From Beijerinckia mobilis (GTDB taxonomy: Bacteria > Pseudomonadota > Alphaproteobacteria > Rhizobiales > Beijerinckiaceae), in NCBI RefSeq assembly GCF_000745425.1, contig NZ_JQJH01000004.1:124001-188000 (forward strand): a stretch of 64,000 bases of DNA, given 5' to 3'. The notes under the pieces were generated by a model. The model saw only the letters and a program-made list of their open reading frames with translations. It made no database searches and was not told where the DNA came from. Positions 26,861-33,874 of this stretch are shown piece after piece (the stretch's first letter is position 1; the number at the start of each line of letters is the position of its first letter). The position numbers and the translations under genes are program-made.

Positions 26861-27292
26861 TGTTCCGGCGCCGCGAATTGCTATGATATTGGATAGGATT
26901 CGGGCCTGCGGCTCCGGTCCTCGGGATTATTTTTCTGTCTGTCCTTTTGTGGTATTTTGATATTTTGTGGTCTGTGTATGATCCATGAAGACGTATGGAA
27001 ACGGGTGACGACTGGGGCTCACCTCGGCGGGCTCATATGTATGTTTCCGTATGGTTGTGCTTGAAAATTTCTGTATTTCTGAAGATTCCAGTCATGCACT
27101 GGAGCCGTTCTCACAAGAACTGTTCCTCGGTAAATTACCTGAAGAAATTCTGTTCCAAGAGAATTCGCTGCGCCGTCAGGGCGGCCATATAATCGCGCAC
27201 CGGTTCCAAGCCATTCTTATTCATTAAAATGTTGCGGCTTCAAGTGAGAATTCTGTTCCGGCAGGATTCGTTCGCCCGGATGAGGAGAGCCA
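26861..27292. other. Gene-free stretch with repeated TCTGTTCC words
   Basis: 432 bases between the ABC-F and DUF1254 genes, less G+C-rich than its flanks. Imperfect inverted words built on (A/T)CTGTTCC recur at about 27117, 27149 and 27251, for example GAATTCTGTTCCGGCAGGATTC. They could be an operator set for the DUF1254 gene. The spacing does not match the alphaproteobacterial LexA site GTTC-N7-GTTC. No gene was supported. Confidence 0.35.
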
Positions 27293-28687
27293 ATGAAAAA
27301 CAGCTTGTTTGCGCTGGTATGCGCCGGGATGCTTCTGAATATCCCGACTCTTTCCGCACAAGAGGTCCTCTCAGCCGAAGATGCCCGCGAAATTGCGCGT
27401 GACGCCTATATTTACGCTTATCCCATGGTGTTGATGCATGTGACGAAACAGGTCGGCACCAATGTTGCCGAACCTGTCGGCATGCGGGCGCCCGTCAATC
27501 AATTCGCCCATGCGCGAAGTTTCCCCAACGCTTCGTTCACCGATGTGGTGCGTCCGAATGCGGATACGCTTTACAGTGCATTGACCTATGATGTTTCCAA
27601 AGACCCTCTGGTAATCATTGTTCCTGATTCCGGTGGACGCTATTTCCTGTTGCCGTGGCTTGATGCCTGGAGCGACATTTTCACGTCGCCTGGGGAAAGA
27701 ACGACTGGCACAGAGGCGCAGACCTTCGCCATTACTGGACCGGCCTGGCGGGGAAGTTTACCGGCAGGGATCCGGGAATATAAAAGCCCGACGGGAACAG
27801 GGCTCCTGATCGGTCGGACGCAGACCAATGGCACCTCGGATTATGCCGCCGTCCACAAGTTTCAGGATGGTCTGAAGGCCGTTCCATTGAGCGCCTATGG
27901 CAAAGCCTACACGCCGCCGAAGGGCGTCGTGAACCGCAATCAGGACATGAGTGCGCCACCCGATCAGGTCGACAAGTTGGATGCGGCGGCCTATTTCAGT
28001 CTTTTCGCGGAGCTGATGAAGACCAATCCGCCGCATGACAATGATCATCCAATTCTCGACAGAATGCGGCGGATTGGTTTCGTGCCGGGCAAAAGCTTCG
28101 CGCTGAGTGACGCGCCGGATAATGTGCGGGAAGCTCTGAAGGCGGCTCCGGCAGCGGCGCTCGCACTCATCAAGGCGGGATGGAAAAGCTCGGGCGTCCT
28201 CACCAATGGCTGGCGGACCAATCTCACAGCGATCGGCACCTATGGAACCGATTATTTGCATCGGGCCGGTGTCGCCTATGCCGGGCTCGGCGCCAATGTC
28301 ATCGAGGATGCAATCTATCCAACCGCTCTCGCGGATGCCGATGGCCAACCCTTCAGCAGTGACAGGCATTATCGGATTCACTTCGACAAGGACCGGATTC
28401 CGCCGGTTCGCGCTTTCTGGTCGTTGACCATGTATAACGACCATCAGCTCTTCGCGGAAAATCCCATCAACCGTTACGCTATTGGTGATCGAGACCCGCT
28501 CCATTTCAACCCTGATGGGTCATTGGATCTCTATATCCAGAGGGAATCGCCGGGAGCTGAGAAGGAAACGAACTGGCTACCGGCACCCGCGAGCGGCTCT
28601 TTCAGCATGAATCTCCGGCTTTATTGGCCAAAGCTCGAAGCGCTCAACGGCTCCTGGTCACCGCCGCCCGTGAATCATGTGGAGTGA
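27293..28687 (+). CDS. Exported DUF1254/DUF1214 protein
   Basis: 464 residues. A Sec signal peptide (MKNSLFALVCAGMLLNIPTLSA, cleavage before QE) leads to an N-terminal DUF1254 domain (about 35-180, ARDAYIYAYPMVLMHVTKQ, then RPNADTLYSALTYD and YFLLPWLDAWSDIF) and a C-terminal DUF1214 domain (about 350-460, RIHFDKDRIPPVRAFWSLTMYN, ending RLYWPKLEALNGSW). The function of these periplasmic proteins is not established. The ribosome site GAGGAGAGCC is good. It converges on the VanZ-like gene. Confidence 0.85.
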   Translation: MKNSLFALVCAGMLLNIPTLSAQEVLSAEDAREIARDAYIYAYPMVLMHVTKQVGTNVAEPVGMRAPVNQFAHARSFPNASFTDVVRPNADTLYSALTYDVSKDPLVIIVPDSGGRYFLLPWLDAWSDIFTSPGERTTGTEAQTFAITGPAWRGSLPAGIREYKSPTGTGLLIGRTQTNGTSDYAAVHKFQDGLKAVPLSAYGKAYTPPKGVVNRNQDMSAPPDQVDKLDAAAYFSLFAELMKTNPPHDNDHPILDRMRRIGFVPGKSFALSDAPDNVREALKAAPAAALALIKAGWKSSGVLTNGWRTNLTAIGTYGTDYLHRAGVAYAGLGANVIEDAIYPTALADADGQPFSSDRHYRIHFDKDRIPPVRAFWSLTMYNDHQLFAENPINRYAIGDRDPLHFNPDGSLDLYIQRESPGAEKETNWLPAPASGSFSMNLRLYWPKLEALNGSWSPPPVNHVE

Positions 28688-28699
28688 AGAGAGCCAATC

Positions 28700-29110
28700 T
28701 CATCGTGGATTGGAAGGTATATGCACCCGTGCAAGGAAAGCCTGCGCGAGAAGAATACCGATCGCCGCGCCGAATGTACTTGCCGCCCAATTGTCAATGC
28801 CGGGGGAACGGCCCGGGATCCAGATTTGACAGAATTCGAAGAAGGCGGAGGCGCTGGAAAAGGCGACGATCTGTTTGAGGCTCGAGAGGCGGGAAAAGGC
28901 AAGCTTCGTAACCAGCGCGGCAAGCACATAGGCGATGATGTGCTCGATATTGCCAGAGACGCCGATATGTGGACGATGCCGTGCGGGGACCACGGAGAGG
29001 ATTGTCAACAGGATCCAGGAGCAGGTGGCTAGCGAGATGAGCATGTAAGACGCCCGTCGGTACCAATAGGCGGCCAGTTTCTCATCATTTGAAGGAACGG
29101 GGTGAAGCAC
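28700..29110 (-). CDS. VanZ-like family membrane protein
   Basis: 136 residues with three to four membrane helices. The ending EFCQIWIPGRSPGIDNWAAS...GAAIGILLA is the conserved acidic-to-DN.. pattern of the VanZ-like domain; HIGVSGNIEHIIAYVLAAL is the middle helix pair. Such proteins are linked loosely to glycopeptide tolerance or envelope processes, but their activity is unknown. The start is GTG at 29110. It lies 63 bases downstream of the membrane gene on the same strand and may be the last gene of the riboswitch-headed unit. Confidence 0.75.
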   Translation of the reverse strand: MLHPVPSNDEKLAAYWYRRASYMLISLATCSWILLTILSVVPARHRPHIGVSGNIEHIIAYVLAALVTKLAFSRLSSLKQIVAFSSASAFFEFCQIWIPGRSPGIDNWAASTFGAAIGILLAQAFLARVHIPSNPR

Positions 29111-29173
29111 GGTCGATGCCTATGAAGTTGAACAGGGGAGGAGAAGATGGATCATCTTCTCCTCGTTGCATAG

Positions 29174-29728
29174 TCAGGCGTGATTGTCCGCAATTGCTTT
29201 TTGCGGCTTGTGGGTGGTTACGGCGCCGAGGAACCGCAGAGCGACGAGACTGCCGAAGGCGCAGAAATTGATCAGGAAAATGCGGGTAACGATGACTACG
29301 GTGAAGGCCGCTGTGCCGAGACCGAGAGCGATGTCGATGATGAGCAGCGTGCCTTCATAGACGAAAAAGCTCGCGAGAAAGGCCGCGGCCAGCCCCATGG
29401 CGCCTGGCAGGTGACGACATAGTGCACCGGCAGTCTCGCAGCAGGCGATGGTGATGACACCAAGCACCGCGCCCCAGGCGAAGGTCGTCGCATCGATAGG
29501 GTAATGCAGGCAGGTGAAACCGACGATCTGGTTGGCGAGCCAGACGGAGAAGGCGGTGTACAATGCCTCGCGCCGGCTCAATGTCGCGGCGGCAATGGCG
29601 GCGAAAGCTGCCAGCGGGACAGCACAGGCGAGGGCGAGACTGAAGACGAGGCTCAGCGCGACAAGAAAGAGGCTCCAGCCCATGCGTTTTCCCGTGGCAC
29701 TTTGGCTCAGGGCAAGTGTATTCGGCAT
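29174..29728 (-). CDS. Small polytopic membrane protein in the cobalamin-riboswitch unit
   Basis: 184 residues from the ATG at 29726-29728, which has AGGAGAAACGC before it; the frame could start at 29770 but that ATG lacks a ribosome site. Five to six hydrophobic helices are visible, with a conserved-looking loop FTCLHYPIDATTFAWG between helices 2 and 3 and a cysteine-rich helix IACCETAGALC. Size and topology resemble S-components of ECF transporters, but no family is recognised. Its place downstream of a BtuB-like receptor and a cobalamin riboswitch suggests a role in corrinoid or cobalt uptake. That is inference from position. Confidence 0.65.
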   Translation of the reverse strand: MPNTLALSQSATGKRMGWSLFLVALSLVFSLALACAVPLAAFAAIAAATLSRREALYTAFSVWLANQIVGFTCLHYPIDATTFAWGAVLGVITIACCETAGALCRHLPGAMGLAAAFLASFFVYEGTLLIIDIALGLGTAAFTVVIVTRIFLINFCAFGSLVALRFLGAVTTHKPQKAIADNHA

Positions 29729-29828
29729 GCGTTTCTCCTGGTTGGGTTCAGTTTGAGAAAAAACACTCATCCGTCAAGGTTTGCCGGCTAAATGCGGAAG
29801 AGGACGTCTTTCCCACAGAGGGTGGGAA

Positions 29829-30410
29829 TCATCGCGCCATGCTCCGGTCGGTCGGGTCCGGCCGGGTGAGGCCAAGCCAGCGGGCGCGCAGGCTGTCCCA
29901 AAGGGCGAGGCGCGACCAATCCGGCCGCGCGACGACTTTTTCGGTTTGTGGGTCGAGGAACGGGTTCGGGAGCAATATGGTCAATTGCTGTTCGTCGGCG
30001 CCGTTGAAGAACTGGATCCCCCAGGACATGGGAACGCAGCCACCATTGATACGGCGATAGAGTTCGGCCCGGCTGGTGCGCCTGTGGCGTGCGAGTTCTG
30101 GACCGGTCGGCTGGCTGCGCGAGCCTTTGTTGTCGCCGATACAGATGTGAAAATGCGTATGGCCGAAGGCGACGGTGAGATAGCCGTCGAAGAGGCTGAT
30201 CGAGGTCGGCGGTTGCTCGGCGTGGATTTCGAAGGCCGCTCCCTGAATGATCGGGCCGAAGATGATCTCCTGCCAGTGATGGGTAAAGAGATCACGCAGG
30301 AGTGTATCGAGGCTCGCGCAATCAGTGGGGAGTGGGAAAATATCCATCTCCACGCCATCCGAGCTAACTCTCCTTTGCGGCACGGTCTCTACGCTCGTGT
30401 CTATCGTCAT
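29829..30410 (-). CDS. Unassigned soluble protein in the cobalamin-riboswitch unit
   Basis: 193 residues, no signal peptide or membrane segment. It contains LFTHHWQEIIFGPIIQGAAFEIH, a histidine-rich GHTHFHICIGDNKGS and WGIQFFNGADEQQLTILLPNPFLDP. I cannot name the family. The gene starts 27 bases after the TonB receptor stop on the same strand, so it should be co-transcribed and controlled by the cobalamin riboswitch. The HTHFH cluster could bind a metal such as cobalt; this is a guess. Confidence 0.65.
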   Translation of the reverse strand: MTIDTSVETVPQRRVSSDGVEMDIFPLPTDCASLDTLLRDLFTHHWQEIIFGPIIQGAAFEIHAEQPPTSISLFDGYLTVAFGHTHFHICIGDNKGSRSQPTGPELARHRRTSRAELYRRINGGCVPMSWGIQFFNGADEQQLTILLPNPFLDPQTEKVVARPDWSRLALWDSLRARWLGLTRPDPTDRSMAR

Positions 30411-30437
30411 GGTTGGTTCTCCCGTTGTGTCATCGGA

Positions 30438-32441
30438 TCACCATGTCACTTTCAGGCCACCGTAGATGGATCGCCCGGCAGTTCCGTAATTGAAGACTTC
30501 TTCGTAACGGGCATCATTGACGTTCTGTATGCGTCCGAACCAGGTAAGGTTCTCATTCATGCGATAATGAGCATAGAGATCAATCCGCGCATAGGGATGC
30601 AGCATGACGTTTTGTCCTGCCGTGTAATCGTAGTCGGGGTTTTCGCCGACGAAATAGCCGCGCGCCTCGAATTCGAAATCGGCTATGCCGTTATAGGTCA
30701 ACGATAGCATGCCCTTGTTGCGCGGGCGGCGTGGGACCGGTTGATCGGTGTCGAGATTTGTCGCGACGAGAAAAGTGTAACTCGCCTGCGCCCGCAGAAT
30801 TCCAGGGACAAGAACGGCCTCGGCCGCGACCTCAACACCCTTTGTCTCGGCTCGTCCGATATTATTGTAGCAGCCGAAGACCTGAACGGACGTGCAGCTC
30901 GCGGAACTATCGAAAGTGATCAGATTGCGATAGTGGTTTTCGTAATAATTGGCGGCGATCGAGGCGCGCCCTCCGGCAAGACTTTGTTCGAAACCGGCAT
31001 CATATCCGATACTATATTCGGGGGCGAGGGAGGGATTGCCATAATCGCTGAACCGTTGATAGAGCGAACCATAACGGGCACCAGTGCCACCTGCCGCGCG
31101 CAGTTTCGTGCCGGTCTCCGCGGTGCGATAGGCTCCGGTCACACGCCAGGTGGTGAAGGTCGGGCCGTAATCGATCGCGTCCACACGGCCGCTATAGGTC
31201 AGATCGAACCGGTCGAACAGCGTCAACTGGTGCTGCGCGAAGCCGGAATGTGTGGACTGGCTTGCAGAGATTGGCTCGAATGTTCCGAAGGGCGCGGGAG
31301 CCTGTGAGGTGCTGGCATATTCGGTCTCTGTACGCAGGCCGAAGGTCGCAAGCCCGAAGGGGCCGAGTTCGAGATCGCCCTGATATTCGGCACCAAGCCG
31401 GGCGCCGTGATAGCCGCGCTCACAATCGAACGCATTGTAATTTGCGTCGTAGCAGGATTGACGCTGCCAAATCGAACGGTCGGTGACATTGCCGAAAAAA
31501 GTCAGCCGGTTATGCAGGCGGTGATCGAACAGATCGGCTTTGCCCTGAACGAAACCTTGCAGGAAATTCTCGCGTTGGTGATTGAGCGGATTGAAGACAT
31601 CGGCTGGGTTATAGGCATAGGGATTGTCGAATCGTATCGAACTTGAGGTGCCGATAATGGCCGCCTCGATCGAGGCATCCTGCGTGAGATCATAGGCGAT
31701 CCGACCATGAAAACCGCCCTTACGCGTCGGATCCTCCGAGGGGAGCGGCGGCAGTGGGGTGACGCCATCGCCGATCGTGACTGGCCGCGTAATCCTGTAG
31801 CCGTAACGGGGGAAGGCCCCTGTATAGAGCGCATCGACGGCAAAAGCATAGGACAGATTGCCGGTGCTACCGGAGAGCGAGGCGCGTGTATGTCCGGTCG
31901 CATAGCTGCCGCCTTCCATGAGCATGCTTGCGTGCGGCGCGCCTGTGCCTTTGCGGGTGATGATATTGATGACGCCGCCCATGGCGGAAGAGCCATAAAG
32001 CGCAGATTGTGGGCCGCGCAGGACTTCAATGCGGTCGAAATCGGTGACGACGAGGCCGCCGAGATCGACCGAGCCGTCCGTCGATGAGGGATCACCGATG
32101 CGCACACCGTCGATCATGACCAATGTTTGCCCCGGAGTGGAGCCGCGCAGAAAGACGGATGTCGTCGTACCGGGGCCGCCGGTTTCGTAAAGATCAAGGC
32201 CCGGCACGCCCTGCAGGACATTGGGTAGACCGAACGAGCCGCGTTTTTCGATTTCCTCGGCGGGAATGATTGTGATCGAAGAGGCGGTCCGGCTAACGGG
32301 TTCGAGAGTACGGTCGGCCGTGACGGTCAGTTCAGGCAGAGCTTCCTCGGCCTCGCCAGGCGTGATGAGTGCGGGGAGAAAGCAGGTGAGGGGAAGGAGG
32401 TGCGAAAACGCAGAACGGTTGAAGAACGGAAAAGCAGGCAC
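30438..32441 (-). CDS. btuB: TonB-dependent outer-membrane receptor, BtuB-like
   Basis: 667-residue outer-membrane beta-barrel for uptake of cobalamin or another corrinoid. It has a signal peptide, a TonB box-like LPELTVTADR (about 34-43), a plug domain (SSITIIPAEEIEKRG to about 165, with LRGSTPGQTLVMIDGVRIGD and RIEVLRGPQSALYGSSAMGGVINIIT) and a 22-strand-type barrel that ends with the terminal aromatic residue (GGLKVTW). The cobalamin riboswitch 130 bases upstream gives the substrate class. Repression by intracellular cobalamin is expected. Confidence 0.9.
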   Translation of the reverse strand: MPAFPFFNRSAFSHLLPLTCFLPALITPGEAEEALPELTVTADRTLEPVSRTASSITIIPAEEIEKRGSFGLPNVLQGVPGLDLYETGGPGTTTSVFLRGSTPGQTLVMIDGVRIGDPSSTDGSVDLGGLVVTDFDRIEVLRGPQSALYGSSAMGGVINIITRKGTGAPHASMLMEGGSYATGHTRASLSGSTGNLSYAFAVDALYTGAFPRYGYRITRPVTIGDGVTPLPPLPSEDPTRKGGFHGRIAYDLTQDASIEAAIIGTSSSIRFDNPYAYNPADVFNPLNHQRENFLQGFVQGKADLFDHRLHNRLTFFGNVTDRSIWQRQSCYDANYNAFDCERGYHGARLGAEYQGDLELGPFGLATFGLRTETEYASTSQAPAPFGTFEPISASQSTHSGFAQHQLTLFDRFDLTYSGRVDAIDYGPTFTTWRVTGAYRTAETGTKLRAAGGTGARYGSLYQRFSDYGNPSLAPEYSIGYDAGFEQSLAGGRASIAANYYENHYRNLITFDSSASCTSVQVFGCYNNIGRAETKGVEVAAEAVLVPGILRAQASYTFLVATNLDTDQPVPRRPRNKGMLSLTYNGIADFEFEARGYFVGENPDYDYTAGQNVMLHPYARIDLYAHYRMNENLTWFGRIQNVNDARYEEVFNYGTAGRSIYGGLKVTW

Positions 32442-32570
32442 GCGGAAAAAGCTCGCAGCAAACGTGGGCCGTCACTGCGAAAGGTCGTGATTCTCATGCC
32501 TGCGAACGAACAAGCAGGAAGACGACCGCCTCGGTGCACCCCGCCCGACGCCTTCGCGCGTGACCACGAA

Positions 32571-32737
32571 TGACGGCAGGTCTCCTGGCTCATGGGTCAT
32601 CGCCTTGAGACCGCCTTCCCGGAACATACCATTCCAGTGGCTTTGTGGTCGTGGCTCGCCATTAACAGTTGCGGGGGCAGCTGCGGCTTTGCGCGAGAGC
32701 GCGCACCGCATTCCCTATTGATCCCTTTCGGGAACCG
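32571..32737 (-). promoter_or_regulatory. Cobalamin (B12) riboswitch
   Basis: Read on the minus strand, the leader has the conserved parts in order: GGTTCC...GGGAA with a nearby GCGGTG, the B12 box core GCCCCCGCAACTGT (complement of 32665-32678), GCCACTGG, GGGAAGGCG and the 3' box ATGAGCCAGGAGACCTGCC. It ends about 130 bases before the BtuB-like start, so it probably acts on ribosome binding or on a structure just downstream. A TTGACA hexamer on the minus strand at 32769-32774 is a possible -35 element, without a good -10. Confidence 0.93.
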
Positions 32738-33081
32738 TCATCTTGAAAGTGCGGAAACGGGGTAAAATTGTCAAGCTGGAAAATCTGCCTCCTGATATCG
32801 GCCGGGTGCACCTGTTCCTTTCACCCGGTCTGATGCCTTCCCGCAGGGTTTCGCTCGACGTTACAGGGATTGTTCGCGGACCATGATAAGTGTTTCCTGG
32901 TTCGCCGCCTTTTTCGATCGGTTGTGATACTATAGAACGCATCTGCGTCCCGCTATGACGCTGCATTTCAGTACGTAAAATTCAGGTGTCGTCTCAATGT
33001 CGATCCGGCACCTCCCTTTGAGTGGAACTGTATGTTCCATACATTAATTTCATCTATATTCAGCGACGAGGTGTTGACTTG
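32738..33081. other. Gene-free stretch, possible small RNA upstream of the orphan terminator
   Basis: No ORF is supported. On the plus strand, from about 32985, the sequence can form AGGTGTCG/CGGCACCT (32988-33014) and GGAAC/GTTCC (33023-33037) hairpins just before a strong terminator at 33082, which suggests a short transcript of roughly 100-130 bases. No clear -35/-10 pair was found. The left part contains a CCGGGTG/CACCCGG inverted repeat at 32803-32829 that belongs to the riboswitch promoter region. Confidence 0.3.
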
Positions 33082-33112
33082 ATGCGGCCATAACAATGGC
33101 CGCATTTTTGTT
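33082..33112 (+). terminator. Rho-independent terminator without an obvious gene
   Basis: Perfect 10-base stem ATGCGGCCAT (33082-33091) and ATGGCCGCAT (33096-33105), loop AACA, followed by TTTTGTTTG. Orientation is plus only, since the other side has no T run. No plus-strand gene precedes it within several hundred bases, so it probably ends an unannotated small RNA. Confidence 0.75.
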
Positions 33113-33409
33113 TGTGTTTAATTCTCTGTTTGCGTTTGATTCGACGTCGGGACGTTGATGGGAACTGAAATGGAATCAGCTTACGCCGGATGTTCACTGC
33201 GCGCATTCCGGATTGGCTATGCACCCCCAGCTTCATCAAACTGGCGTTTGTTCAACAGACGCCCATCGCTAAAATCGCTTTGACCGTGAACAAGCCGATA
33301 GGCGGGGCAGGCGCGCACGTCTGGTGTCGTGCGAAGGAATGATGCCGGAAAAAGGTCGGGAAGCGTCGGCACTGACCGAGCGAACTGGCTTTGGAGGCGC
33401 TGGTTTCCA

Positions 33410-33486
33410 TGGTACCGCCACCCCGGCTCGAACGGGGGACCTCTAGATCCACAATCTAGCGCTCTAACCAACTGAGCTATGGCGGC
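33410..33486 (-). tRNA. tRNA-His (GTG)
   Basis: 77 bases including encoded CCA. Acceptor GCCGCCA/TGGCGGT, D arm AGCTC-AGTTGGTTAGA-GAGC type, anticodon stem CTAGA/TCTAG with loop TTGTGGA (anticodon GTG, histidine), and T arm CCCCG-TTCGAGC-CGGGG. The discriminator base 73 is A and the base before G1 is A. The usual bacterial G-1:C73 pair is therefore absent, a trait known from an alphaproteobacterial clade with altered HisRS. Monocistronic. Confidence 0.97.
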
Positions 33487-33874
33487 TCGACAAATCAAGT
33501 GTCAGCGCGGCGGAAACTAAGAGGATCGTGCGGTGAATGCAAGCACGAAGGCGAAAAACCTTTCAAGAATTCTTCTTAAAGCGATTCCCGCCATGGCGGA
33601 CTCTCCGGCTGCTCTCCCGGCTAACCCTCATTGTCTCGTCGGCTGCAGAAATTACCCAAGAGATGCAAGTGTAAAATGCAGCTTAGTTTGCATTTCTGCT
33701 ATTAAGGTTAATAATTCACTTCCTATATCAGATTTGCTCTGCCGCTACTCCCCCGATAGACCGCTCGGCTCCGAACGGTTAGGGTTTCGTTAATAGTCCG
33801 CCTTGAACTCCCGCCTCAAGCCGGTGTGCCTCGCGTCTCTCAGGGCTCGTGCCTCTCAGGGAAGGTCTCGACCG
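33487..33874. other. Upstream region of the histidine kinase gene
   Basis: 388 bases between tRNA-His and the kinase. It is locally A+T-rich at 33670-33740. It contains a CtrA-like site described separately. A short plus-strand frame (33533-33793) has no ribosome site or family signature and is not called. Confidence 0.4.
33779..33793 (+). promoter_or_regulatory. Possible CtrA binding site
   Basis: TTAG-GGTTTCG-TTAA matches the alphaproteobacterial CtrA consensus TTAA-N7-TTAA with one mismatch. It lies 82 bases before the start of a cell-cycle-type histidine kinase gene, which is a sensible target. One degenerate site is weak evidence by itself. Confidence 0.35.

Noticed and set aside
27117-27260. 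TCTGTTCC words as a LexA box cluster
   Set aside because: The alphaproteobacterial site GTTC-N7-GTTC is not formed; the only close GTTC pair is 11 bases apart.
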